A DNA stretch of 19,293 bases from Lunasporangiospora selenospora (Eukaryota > Mortierellomycota > Mortierellomycetes > Mortierellales > Mortierellaceae). The stretch is from the NCBI GenBank assembly GCA_015680635.1, contig JAABOA010000120.1, positions 1-19,293 of the forward strand, written 5' to 3'. Position numbers and translations under genes: made by a program. Every line of letters starts with the position of its first letter. The first letter of the stretch is position 1. Under the pieces are notes generated by a model. It worked only from the letters and a program-made list of their open reading frames with translations, searched no databases and was not told the origin of the DNA. Shown here piece by piece: positions 11,113 to 19,293 of the stretch.

Positions 11113-11434
11113 AAACACTGCAACCTTTGAACACTTTAATTTTCTTCCATGTTTTTTTTGTCACTTTGTTCGTCTGTCTTTCTGTTCGTTCGTTCCCCTG
11201 TCCGCTTGTTTGTTCATTCGGAATCCCCCTTTTTTACACGTAAATGATTAGCGAAAGGAGAGAAAGCATAGAAGAAGAGACGAGAAATTGAGCGAAAGAG
11301 GGAGCAAAGGAATCTCTGGCGCATGATACCCCGAAAAGTAACCAGCAACAAAAACGCGCCGTTCAACTCCCTCTACTTTCATTTTCTGTGTATTATACTC
11401 AATGTCCATTTGACTGGTCTCCTTTCACTCTCTT

Positions 11435-11447
11435 CCCCCCCCCCCCC
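11435..11447. repeat. Poly(C) tract, 13 bases
   Basis: Thirteen consecutive C inside a pyrimidine-rich stretch of the kinesin/isocitrate dehydrogenase spacer. Homopolymers of this length often vary between isolates or are miscounted by sequencing. Confidence 0.9.
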
Positions 11448-11474
11448 TCCCATTTGCTCGCTGTGAACATTCAT

Positions 11475-11486
11475 ACACACACACAC
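11475..11486. repeat. (AC)6 microsatellite
   Basis: Six AC units in the kinesin/isocitrate dehydrogenase spacer, 27 bases after the poly(C) tract. No function is evident. Confidence 0.85.
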
Positions 11487-11807
11487 GCTGCTAGCCGTTT
11501 ACTACAAGTTGTATAATAATTACTTTGCTTTGCAACAGACGAAAAATAAAATTAAAAAACGGCGATCGAGCGTGTCAAAAGGGAGAAACTGGATGAAAGA
11601 ACGGTGCGTGCAGGGAGTGGCCGGTTCTCGGGAAGAGTATGTCCGAAATGAGATGGCTTGTGCTCGATCACACACACCCAGACCCACATCCCCTTCTCCC
11701 TCTGCCACATCCTCAATAAATCCAACTTGAAGCAGCACTCCCTTTCTTCTTTACCCACTCCTCCTTTTTTAAAATTCTCGTTACACTTTTGAACAAGAAG
11801 ACCATCC

Positions 11808-13910
11808 ATGGCTGCTAAAACAAAAATCCAAGGTATCAGACTTGACCATTCTTCCTGGAGCGAGAGATATGTGTACTTTGCGCCGCCTGCCCTCACACTC
11901 TCTCCTTTGACTGTCTACTTGTTTTGTTGCAACTCCAGGAGGAACCGTTGTTGAGATGCAGGTAGGAGAAAGGAAGAAAGAAGAGCTGAACAAAGAATGA
12001 ACTTGTGCTGTCATGGTTGCATTTATGGTCTGCCCTCCATTAACACATTTGACATTATCTCCATTAGGGCGATGAAATGACGCGCATCATCTGGGATGTC
12101 ATTCGCGACAAGGTAATAAGGACTTTTTTGTTTTCGGGTCACGACGTGGTTGCAAGCACAAAGCATGAGAAGATTTCATGGTCCAGTCCCACGGTTGTGT
12201 ACCTCCCCCTCTGCGTGTCTGCAAAGGCTCAGCCGAAAAGAAAAAAAAAGGACCAAACTCTACACACCAAGAGGCATTGACTAGGGAAACCAGCCGAGCC
12301 AACATCACTGATCGAATCCTTTTACTTTCCATGTAGCTTGTTCTTCCATACGTTGATCTCGACATCAAATTCTTTGACCTCGGGATCGAGAATCGCGATT
12401 TGACGGATGACCATGGTAAGATACCCATACTTTTAGGACTCAAGACGGGGTTGATCGAGTCGGACTTTAAGCCTTTCATTATGGGATCACCCACGGGTCG
12501 GCCTCAGTCTTCTTTGAACGTGGTGTTAATCTTACGGGGGATTATCTTCTATGCAATTGGCCAACTAAGTCACCATCGAGGCTGCCAATGCGATCAAAAA
12601 GTTCAAGGTTGGCATCAAATGCGCGACTATCACTCCCGATGAGGCTCGAGTTGTAGAGTTCAAGCTGAAGCAAATGTGGAAATCGCCAAACGTATGTTAC
12701 TGTAACTGTTACTGTTACTGTTACTGTTACTTTTTTTCTTTTTCTTTTTTTTTGACCGTACCTGATTCTGAGCTTTTTTACTTTTATTGATGAACTAACC
12801 TTCAGCCCATTTCATCTTTTGGCTGTGGATGAATAAAATATAACTTAGGGAACCATCCGCAATATTCTCGGGGGTACCGTGTTCCGTGAGCCGATCATTT
12901 GCAAGAATGTACCCAGACTCGTTCCAGGCTGGACCAAACCCATCGTCTTGGGTCGTCACGCATTCGGAGACCAATACAAGGCAACTGACCTCGTTGTGGA
13001 CACGCCAGGCCGATTGGAGCTAGTCTTTACTCCTAAGAATGGCTCTCCAAAGAAGAACTTGGTTATTTACGACTTTAAAGGACCAGGCGTTGCCTTGGGC
13101 ATGTATAACCACGACGAGGTACCTTACTGGAGCATGGCTCAACACAAGAGGAAGGGAAAGTCAAACTATAATTAATAGCCTACTGACAAGTCTTGCCACC
13201 TACTCATTTATTTGCATTTTCTCTAGTCGATCACTGGGTTCGCCCACTCTTGCTTTAAGCTGGCGCTCGAAAAGTCGTATCCACTCTACATGTCAACCAA
13301 GAATACAATCTTGAAGCAGTATGATGGACGGTTCAAAGACATTTTCCAAGAGATCTATGAGCGTGACTACAAGACACAGTTTGAGGCACAGAAGCTCTGG
13401 TACGAGCATCGGTTGATCGACGATATGGTTGCGCAGATGCTCAAGTCTTCGGGCGGTTTTGTCTGGGCTTGTAAGAACTATGATGGTGATGTGCAGTCGG
13501 ACATTGTTGCACAAGGCTATGGCTCCTTGGGCTTGATGACTTCGGTTCTGCTTACGCCCGATGGGCAGTGCTGTGAAGCCGAGGCAGCGCATGGAACAGT
13601 GACTCGACATTACCGTGAGCACCAAAAGGGCCGAGAGACGTCCACGAACCCAATTGCCTCAATCTTTGCCTGGACGCGTGGACTTGCCTTCCGGGCCCGA
13701 ATTGACAACAACAAGGCGCTCGCAGATTTTGCACATCAGCTGGAAGAGGTGTGTATCGAGACGATTGAAAGGGGCGACATGACCAAGGACCTTGCTTTGA
13801 TTATCCACGGAAGCGCCATGAAACGAGAGCACTATCTGAACACGTTCGAGTTTATGGACCGTCTTGCAGAAAATCTTGCAAAGAAGCGTGGGCTAAAGGC
13901 AAGCTTGTAA
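11808..13910 (+). CDS. IDP: NADP-dependent isocitrate dehydrogenase, probably cytosolic (7 exons)
   Basis: Exons: 11808-11832, 11939-11961, 12068-12112, 12337-12415, 12570-12691, 12849-13118, 13227-13910, giving 1248 nt and 415 residues, the usual size of eukaryotic NADP-IDH. It oxidatively decarboxylates isocitrate to 2-oxoglutarate and makes NADPH. Residues matching known human IDH1 sites with an offset of one or two: R102, R111 and R134 (GRHAFGDQY, isocitrate binding), Y141, K213 (STKNT), metal-binding D253, D276 and D280, and R315-H316 (GTVTRHYR), which contact the NADP 2'-phosphate and so favour NADP over NAD. There is no mitochondrial leader: the protein starts [20 protein letters not shown], and an in-frame TGA at 11790-11792 rules out a simple upstream extension. 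The C-terminus KASL only loosely resembles a peroxisomal signal. In oleaginous fungi this enzyme can supply NADPH for lipid synthesis; that role is inference here. The gene is intron-dense compared with its intronless neighbour. Confidence 0.95.
12695..12730 (+). repeat. Six-unit TGTTAC hexanucleotide repeat in isocitrate dehydrogenase intron 5
   Basis: Six tandem TGTTAC units, the second being TGTAAC, begin three bases into the 157-nt intron 12692-12848 and so overlap the donor sequence GTATGTTAC. A T-rich tract (12731-12752) follows directly. The repeat probably arose by slippage. Confidence 0.93.
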
Positions 13911-13940
13911 ACGTTTGGGCGGGAATGACTCGTACTACAA

Positions 13941-13946
13941 AATAAA
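13941..13946 (+). terminator. Polyadenylation-type signal AATAAA after isocitrate dehydrogenase
   Basis: AATAAA lies 31 bases after the stop codon in an A-rich stretch and is followed by a T-rich stretch (13964-13981). This is a typical fungal 3'-end arrangement, but use is not proven. Confidence 0.45.
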
Positions 13947-14361
13947 TGACATGTAAAAACTACTGTCGTTTTTATTTTATTTGTGGGTCTTTAGTTTATG
14001 ACTCGTGTATTGCTCATGAGTAGTCGACAGTACTCTGGTTGGACGAACTCGACGACCAATCCATGACAGAAGCCTTTGACTTGTATAGCTGCTCTTTGAT
14101 CCTCTGACTTGCTTAAACATCTCGATAGTCACTTCTATGGAGAGGTTTAAATGATAGCCTATGCATCTCCTGTACCTACGGAAGGAATAATGGGGGCAGA
14201 CGTTCAATCCAGTACCACAGCAAGAGGAGGCAGTGGATAGGTCCTGGTAAGAGGAGTATCGCGTTCCCGCATTGCCCAGAGTGTCTCATCAGGTCATGCT
14301 GACTCGGTCGCATCGCTCCATAGAAAAGTTCACTGTGTCCAGTTGGCTCCAAATCACCCTG

Positions 14362-14388
14362 CCCTTAACCGGCATAGTTGGTTAAGGG
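14362..14388. repeat. Perfect 9-bp inverted repeat with 9-nt loop
   Basis: CCCTTAACC and its exact complement GGTTAAGGG flank the loop GGCATAGTT, forming a possible hairpin about 200 bases before the TRAPPC13 start. The loop plus the 3' arm (GGCATAGTTGGTTAAGG) also resembles a tRNA D-arm/A-box. No matching T-arm/B-box or acceptor stem is seen, so I do not call a tRNA. Confidence 0.75.
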
Positions 14389-14588
14389 GAGTCTTGTTCC
14401 TCTCAGATTCTCAGCAGGTTGAAGAAATGCATGCATCTTTCAATTGATCCATAGTCGCGAACACGCCCAACGCTCCACCACATTATAATCCATCGGGGCT
14501 GAGGCATTCAGAACAGTGTATACTCAGGTTCTCAGTTCAGGATTAATAGCAACATCAGACACCGCGGGACAACTGCATCCAGTTCATC

Positions 14589-16730
14589 ATGGCATCCAAT
14601 GGACCAGACCAGCAACGAGAGTCACATCTCATCTCTCTCAAGGTTCTACGACTCTCGCGTCCTTCACTTGTCACAGGCCATGGACTCTACTTTGGCTCAA
14701 AGAGCCACCCTACTCCAAAAGTCTCTCCAACAATACCCTCTTCCGACGATGAATCTCTGTCACAGTTTGATGTCTCCAAGTCAGAACGGCCCCAAACGTC
14801 GTCCATCCTGACAGACGCGCTCTCGGACCTATCTTTTTCTCAGCTTGAACGAGTTCACCCAGCAGCATCTGGTCGACTGACTGCGCCAACTATCAGTCCT
14901 TCAGATCCCAAGTACCCAGAATTGGATGATCTGGAGCAAACACTCGACATGGGCGACTTTGGTGTCTCTGAGCTGCTGATGATGCCCGCTGCGTTTGGAA
15001 ATATCTACTTGGGCGAGACATTTACGTCCTACATTTGTGCCAACAACGAATCCGCTCACCCAGTTCGGGATGTGATCCTTAAAGCTGAGCTCCAGACAAC
15101 CTCGGTCCGGTTCGGACTCTCGGACACCCTGGCTGCTCAACGGTCTCCCCTGCAAACCCAAATGAACCAGGCTCCTCAGACACCGAGATCCTTGGCTACG
15201 ACAGATTTCCGACCCACAGCATCCCTTGGTGGACATGTTCAGCTATTGGAATCTGGAAAGACCAACGAGATGATTGTCTCGCATGAGATTAAGGAACTAG
15301 GCACTCATATCTTAATTTGCTCCGTCCAATATACAACTTTGGATGGTCAACAAAAGTCGTTTCGAAAGTTTTACAAGTTCCAGGTCCTGAACCCACTTTC
15401 GGTCAAGACCAAAGTGAACCATCCTTCTTCCACCTCTTCTGCTACGACCACCATCTCGAATGCGGTTGGTGGAGGCAGTGGGACAGGAGGACAAGAAAGC
15501 GGTGCACAGAATGCTGGAGGGATCCAGACATCGGTCAATGTCTCAAAGGGAGGATTGATTCTGTTGGAAGCAATGATCCAGAATGTGTCTGGCGTGACAA
15601 TGTGGATGGAAAGACTACGGTTTGAGGTTGCAGACGCGTTCACGGCCAAGGATCTCAATATGGTGATCAGCGATGATGAGGATGAGGATGACAGCACGAA
15701 CGATAACAGTGGTGACGATCATACTGACAAGGAGAAAGAGAGTATGGAAAAGAAGGATGACGAAGATCAAAATCAGCCAGGAGAGGACGATGCAGATGAC
15801 GACCAACCACTTGGTCTGCTCAAAAAGAAGAATGGCTCAAGACGACAGCAAAAGGAGAGTATTTTTGGGGATCATGACTATTTTGCACCGAATGATGTAC
15901 GACAATATCTCTATGTTCTTACACCCAAACCTGGCAAGGAACAGCTGGCAAGAACAACCAATATCCTAGGCAAGATGGATATTCTCTGGCGATCACAGTT
16001 TGGAGAGACGGGCCGATTGCAGACGAGTCAACTGACACGAAAGCCCGTACCATTGGACGAGATTGCGGTCGAGGTGGTTAGCATTCCAGAACGGATTCGG
16101 TTAGAAGAAGTGTTTACAATCGAGATTGTTGTCAAGAACCAATCATTTGGCGCAAATGCTTCTCAGGGACCTCTTATTTCATCCCCGGGTGCTATGACCT
16201 CTCCAGCGGGTTCTACCTCCCCAGCAATACCCCATGGGGGAGTTGGAGCACCAGGCTCAAGGCCTCGATCACCAGGAATGCTGGGATCCCAGTCTTCGTT
16301 CTCAGGTCCATCAGGTCCTAACATCGGAGGCATGTTGACAAGACCCCCAGCTGCGCTCCCTCGAGGAGGAATCCCAACGAGTCGACCATTTGATGGATCA
16401 TCGACTCAGACTCTGCCGCCATCGTATCAGCAACAGCAACAGCAGCAGAGCCAAGGTCAGCTGCATACCCCTTCATCGACTCAGGACCCTAATACGATGA
16501 AGCTAATGCTGACAGGTGTTAAACAAAAGATGGGAGCCATTCTTCTCAGCGGTCCTAGCAGTCGACAATTGGGCTCATTGCCTGTAGGTGGCGAAGTTCG
16601 AGTCAAGTTGGATTGGTTCCCACTCACGAGTGGTGTCCAAAAAATTGGAGGGATCAGAATTGCGGATATTGTATCTGGCTACACGATTGAGTTGGATCAT
16701 CTGACACACTGTTTCGTCGAGCATACCTAA
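14589..16730 (+). CDS. TRAPPC13: TRAPP complex subunit 13-like protein (TRAPPC13), intronless
   Basis: Single exon, 713 residues, ATG in good context (CATCATGG). The N-terminus (HLISLKVLRLSRPSL), the block LLMMPAAFGNIYLGETFTSYI at about 130-150, and VRDVILKAELQT with the following HEIKELGTHILICSVQY match the TRAPPC13 (former DUF974) pattern. VSIPERIRLEEVFTIEIVVKN continues it further on, and the C-terminal block begins around residue 660. TRAPPC13 belongs to TRAPP complexes that activate Rab GTPases in ER-Golgi and Golgi traffic. The protein is far longer than animal homologues of about 420 residues. The excess lies in a Ser/Gly linker (about 278-310), an Asp/Glu-rich segment (about 359-407) and a Pro/Ser/Gly segment (about 520-625) with seven Gln at 614-620. 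All insertions fall between conserved blocks, so they are probably disordered loops. Confidence 0.87.
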   Translation: MASNGPDQQRESHLISLKVLRLSRPSLVTGHGLYFGSKSHPTPKVSPTIPSSDDESLSQFDVSKSERPQTSSILTDALSDLSFSQLERVHPAASGRLTAPTISPSDPKYPELDDLEQTLDMGDFGVSELLMMPAAFGNIYLGETFTSYICANNESAHPVRDVILKAELQTTSVRFGLSDTLAAQRSPLQTQMNQAPQTPRSLATTDFRPTASLGGHVQLLESGKTNEMIVSHEIKELGTHILICSVQYTTLDGQQKSFRKFYKFQVLNPLSVKTKVNHPSSTSSATTTISNAVGGGSGTGGQESGAQNAGGIQTSVNVSKGGLILLEAMIQNVSGVTMWMERLRFEVADAFTAKDLNMVISDDEDEDDSTNDNSGDDHTDKEKESMEKKDDEDQNQPGEDDADDDQPLGLLKKKNGSRRQQKESIFGDHDYFAPNDVRQYLYVLTPKPGKEQLARTTNILGKMDILWRSQFGETGRLQTSQLTRKPVPLDEIAVEVVSIPERIRLEEVFTIEIVVKNQSFGANASQGPLISSPGAMTSPAGSTSPAIPHGGVGAPGSRPRSPGMLGSQSSFSGPSGPNIGGMLTRPPAALPRGGIPTSRPFDGSSTQTLPPSYQQQQQQQSQGQLHTPSSTQDPNTMKLMLTGVKQKMGAILLSGPSSRQLGSLPVGGEVRVKLDWFPLTSGVQKIGGIRIADIVSGYTIELDHLTHCFVEHT

Positions 16731-18291
16731 AAGAAGGAGATCAGGAAGAAGTAAAAGAGTACAAGGACTAGCGGCTGTATAACTCTTTGCTTTCTTTTCT
16801 TACCCCGATCTTCTTTCGCTTACCCATCTTACTTTACAAAAATATAAGGTGTTGGGCGTATTGTCCTCTTTGCATCGTGCTCACGATATTTTTTTTTTCT
16901 ACCTTATTTTGATTTTGCAGATATGGTGTGTGTGCAAAATCTGATAGTTAGCTGTGACATGGCTGAAGCATGAGCATGCACGTCCTTATCTGATGGGGAG
17001 GGGGGGTTGTTATTTCTGTATTGACACAAAGACCCATGCAAAGAAAGTGGAAAGTGTGTTTGTACAGGTATGGAGGGAGAGAAGTGGATGTTGACTTGTT
17101 GATATGTCAACGGTGAAAGAACAGTGTGCCTTCCAACTGCCTGGAGATTACTTTGCGCGCTCAGTCTCCACAAATATGGGAGAATTCTACGATTGGGTGG
17201 TTAAGAAAATCGAAGTTCCTGAGGCTAACCCGACAAAGGGGGAGAGAGGGAAATGAGGGAAAGTGTCGTGAGAATGTCCGATAGCCAATAGCCTAAAACG
17301 AGTATCGATTGGTGTGACAGACGATCTGTCCTAAAATGGGTTCGTTCGCGTGGCAAATGTTACATTCAGCTGCACCATAAAAAAAATTAAGTCAGACCCG
17401 TGGCAAACGACCAAAAGGCGACTCCCCCCATTGTCTCATCACAGACAAAACTACAAGGGAGCACCATGGGCAGGGACTCAGGGGAGGATATGGGTCAATT
17501 GACAGAGTTTAAGGGAGGAGGGAGAGGGGTGATGGTTGAGAAATTGCCAAAGAGGAATAAAGCACTCGGGCACTTGGCTTGGAATGCACAAGTTAGTCGT
17601 AACAATACCTGTGATGGTCTCCTTTTGGAGAATAGAGAAACAAAGGTCGCCATATTCAGCAAGCTCTTTGAATGATTGCTAAACCCAGCCAACCATGACA
17701 CAAAACTAGCTGCGCTTGTCATGATGAGCCACCCCTCCTCTTTCTTCAAGGCAGACACAAGTACATTATCAGCCCTGACTCCAGCAAAGGTTGATCTACG
17801 GGTAGACTTGCGGCTAGAAGTACGCAGACAAGACAGACACTTTACAAGGGTCAGGCTATTGCTGAGTTCAATTCCAAGCTTGTAATGATTAGAGTCCTGG
17901 CTCAGAGAGGACAGACAAAGAGGGAACAAAGTCTCCCCGTCCTAATGTAGGCCCACAGGCAAGTAACTGAGCCGATCTGAGTACCATTTCGGCAGAATTC
18001 TGAGTTTTGCGCTGGCCTGTGCATGCTGTTGACAATGATAAATACAGTCTTGAGTCCGCCCTTTCGTCTGTGGTGTCTCTCTTACACTTTTTCATCCTTC
18101 ACCAAACCTTCTTCAGGGTCTGCAGCTCAGGCGATACCCGCACTAGTCCGCACCTTTTTGTCCTCAGCATTCTCATCTCATTCATCTGCGCATCTCTTCT
18201 TTTCACTGCATTCCACCATTACTGCTAATCGACTGCCTCTGCTGTCAAATAACCCCCTGTCCTAACTACTAGGACAGAACAGTCAACTCGA

Positions 18292-18520
18292 GTAAGTTGT
18301 TAACCCCTTACCGCTCGTTCTCTTCATATACTGCATTTCCTCTTCCTCCCCCTTTTGCTGCTTTGGTTCGCCGATCCTCCACAAAAACTGCGTTTCCCTG
18401 GTAATCAGCCCAGTCAACAAACACTGCCACCCTAGTGGCTAGTGTTTCTGGACAGTTCATTTCTTTTCCACCTCTAGATTTTCTCCTGTCTCTTGTCCTC
18501 TCTCCTCCTGGCTCCATTAG
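18292..18520 (+). other. Possible 5'-leader intron of the MFS transporter gene
   Basis: A perfect donor GTAAGT at 18292 and a pyrimidine-rich acceptor CTCCATTAG ending at 18520 would remove 229 nt, within the size range of introns in this window. It lies wholly upstream of the start codon at 18654. It rests on splice consensus alone, and the branch point is not obvious. Confidence 0.3.
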
Positions 18521-18524
18521 GTCC

Positions 18525-18566
18525 ATGGCTCCGCCCCTCCTATCATCTTTTGAACAGCTCTACTGA
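18525..18566 (+). promoter_or_regulatory. Candidate upstream open reading frame in the MFS leader
   Basis: ATG in a good context (GTCCATGG) opens a 13-codon frame (MAPPLLSSFEQLY) that ends in TGA, 87 bases before the main ATG at 18654. If included in the mRNA it could reduce or condition translation of the transporter. Its presence in the transcript is not shown. Confidence 0.3.
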
Positions 18567-18653
18567 CACTCGATCGCTCGATTGCTTTCACATACCACGA
18601 ATTCTCAACCAACTTTCATTCATAGATCCATACTCCCTCCACCCCCAGCTGCT

Positions 18654-19187
18654 ATGCCAGATACAAGCAAAACACCCAACGTCGAAGTTGGTTCTCCTGC
18701 CTACGCTACCTCTCTATCTTCATCCTCATCCTCTGCGTCGCAGCCGACAATGACGCTTAACCCTGTCGGTCATCACTCAACTTCATCTCCGCCTGCTCAC
18801 CCTTCAGTTAACGACACTGATCTCGAGAAGACAATTGACCAAAATGTAGACGAAGACGAGGTTGATGATTCCAAGGATAGCGCATTTACGCGATTCCGTC
18901 GATCGAAACAATTCTTGTCATTTACGGTTTCGCTGGCAATTTTTGTCGATTTGCTGTGCTATGGTATCATTATGCCCCTGACCCCATTTATCATCGAGAA
19001 CTTGGGACTGGACAGTACCGCCAATGGAGGATTGATCGCTTGTTATGCTGTTGGTCTCTTGGTCTCGTCCCCCGTAGCGGGTGTGATCTCGGACCGGATG
19101 GCGAACAGACGACTCCCCATGGTGATTGGTCTTCTATCTCTGTTGCTCTCGACGATCCTCTTTATGGAGGCCATGAATCACTTTTGG
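18654..19187 (+). CDS. Major facilitator superfamily transporter, DHA1-like, first coding exon only (3' partial)
   Basis: The exon encodes 178 residues and ends HFW at a consensus donor GTATGT (19188). Reading on would stop after a few codons, so the gene continues past the window. Residues 1-85 are a hydrophilic, Ser-rich then acidic cytosolic N-terminus. TM1 is about 86-112 (with FVDLLCYGIIMPLTPFII), TM2 about 124-147 and TM3 about 155-172. The TM2-TM3 loop carries MFS motif A (GVISDRMANRR, residues 143-153). The Asp and IIMPLTP in TM1 fit DHA1/vesicular-amine-type drug:proton antiporters; the substrate cannot be told from this part. The start is the first ATG of the frame with G at -3. Confidence 0.85.
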
Positions 19188-19258
19188 GTATGTAAAATGA
19201 AAAGATTGTCAATTGAGCCTCAAATCTGTCATGTATAAACTACACACCCCATTTAACA

Positions 19259-19261
<3 letters not shown>

Positions 19262-19293
<32 letters not shown>
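19262..19293. repeat. (TC)n microsatellite at window end, inside an MFS intron
   Basis: An uninterrupted TC run to the last base, lying in the intron that begins at 19188. It may form part of a long polypyrimidine stretch of that intron. Its full length is unknown because the window stops in it. Confidence 0.97.

Larger units (their letters stand above)
11113..11807. other. Intergenic region between the kinesin-8 and isocitrate dehydrogenase genes
   Basis: This 695-bp spacer holds the kinesin 3' UTR and the isocitrate dehydrogenase promoter and leader. Visible elements are a (GTTC)-like stretch near 11184, a run of 13 C (11435-11447), an (AC)6 run (11475-11486) and an A-rich stretch with AATAAA at 11545-11550. 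A CT-rich leader follows before 11808. No convincing gene is seen on either strand. Confidence 0.7.
13911..14588. other. Intergenic region between the isocitrate dehydrogenase and TRAPPC13 genes
   Basis: A 678-bp spacer with no recognisable gene on either strand. It holds AATAAA close to the isocitrate dehydrogenase stop, a 9-bp inverted repeat at 14362-14388, and a 10-bp self-complementary ATGCATGCAT at 14427-14436. A TATA-like ATTATAAT lies near 14482, about 100 bases before the TRAPPC13 start. Confidence 0.7.
16731..18653. other. Long intergenic region before the MFS transporter gene
   Basis: About 1.9 kb, the longest gene-free stretch of the window. The first 150 bases are probably the TRAPPC13 3' UTR (T-rich, AATATAAGG near 16840). 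From about 18050 the sequence becomes strongly pyrimidine-rich, typical of a fungal promoter and 5' leader, and holds a possible leader intron and a short upstream frame. Between them, 17400-17885 (+) is open except for one TGA at 17673-17675, and an overlapping minus-strand frame runs 17495-17929. Neither begins with ATG at its 5' end or resembles a known protein. A CCAAT motif sits near 17285. No RNA gene was recognised. Confidence 0.6.

Noticed and set aside
13900-13910. Peroxisomal targeting signal at the isocitrate dehydrogenase C-terminus (KASL)
   Set aside because: The middle residue of ASL is Ser rather than a basic residue, so it does not fit the usual PTS1 pattern; too weak to claim.
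14371-14440. tRNA gene suggested by the GGCATAGTTGG A-box-like sequence
   Set aside because: No B-box or T-arm (GGTTCGANNC) at the right distance and no acceptor stem pairing; the nearest GGTTGAAG does not fit.
10190-15890. Shared peptide SIFGDH in the kinesin-8 tail and in the TRAPPC13-like protein
   Set aside because: A six-residue match in low-complexity or linker regions of unrelated proteins is best explained by chance.
17495-17929. 144-codon minus-strand open frame
   Set aside because: It starts at TTG rather than ATG, contains no known motif and could be chance; kept only as a low-interest observation.
18007-18228. Hydrophobic 73-codon frame that might look like a small membrane protein
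   Set aside because: It begins at TTG and lies in a pyrimidine-rich promoter or leader, where Leu/Phe/Ser-rich translations arise automatically.
1-19293. Biosynthetic cluster, mobile element, viral insertion or CRISPR array
   Set aside because: No core biosynthetic enzymes, transposase, integrase or reverse transcriptase, terminal repeats or regularly spaced repeats were seen; the genes are conserved housekeeping types.

Overview
This window looks like a piece of a fungal nuclear genome, most likely an early-diverging (Mucoromycota/Mortierellomycota-type) filamentous fungus. The reasons are short introns (83-228 nt) with GTATGT/GTAAG-like donors and CAG/TAG acceptors, short spacers between co-oriented genes, pyrimidine-rich leaders, and the gene repertoire: a large F-box/leucine-rich-repeat protein, a Kip3-type kinesin-8, an Age2-type ArfGAP, and long Ser/Gly/Gln-rich insertions in otherwise conserved proteins. 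The phylum is an inference; eukaryotic and fungal is well supported.

Layout, all six genes on the + strand. (1) 1-1385: a (TC)n tract, then about 1.35 kb without a recognisable gene. (2) 1386-3465: Age2/SMAP-type ArfGAP, seven exons including a 16-nt microexon inside the zinc finger. (3) 3704-6908: F-box/LRR protein, two exons, best modelled with a GC-AG intron. (4) 7206-11112: kinesin-8 motor, five exons; one 93-nt intron is stop-free and a multiple of three. (5) 11808-13910: cytosolic NADP-dependent isocitrate dehydrogenase, seven exons, the first two 25 and 23 nt of coding sequence. (6) 14589-16730: intronless TRAPPC13-like TRAPP subunit. (7) 18654-19187: first coding exon of a major facilitator transporter, cut by the window end. 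The window closes in another (TC)n tract.

These are housekeeping genes, not an operon or a biosynthetic cluster. Two act in membrane traffic (ArfGAP, TRAPPC13), one in microtubule and spindle length control (kinesin-8), one in substrate selection for ubiquitination (F-box), one in NADPH supply (isocitrate dehydrogenase) and one in transport (MFS). I see no functional linkage beyond proximity, and no mobile element, CRISPR array, rRNA or confident tRNA.

I did not find a convincing undescribed system. The most interesting points are splicing-related: the zinc-finger microexon, the GC-AG intron, the stop-free 3n intron next to kinesin switch II, and a hexanucleotide repeat hard against a donor site. 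A cluster of CDK-type sites in the kinesin-8 tail also deserves a look. Exon boundaries were set by hand from splice consensus, reading-frame phase and protein family conservation. All CDS models sum to whole codons (449, 1029, 1168, 415 and 713 residues; 178 residues for the partial MFS exon).
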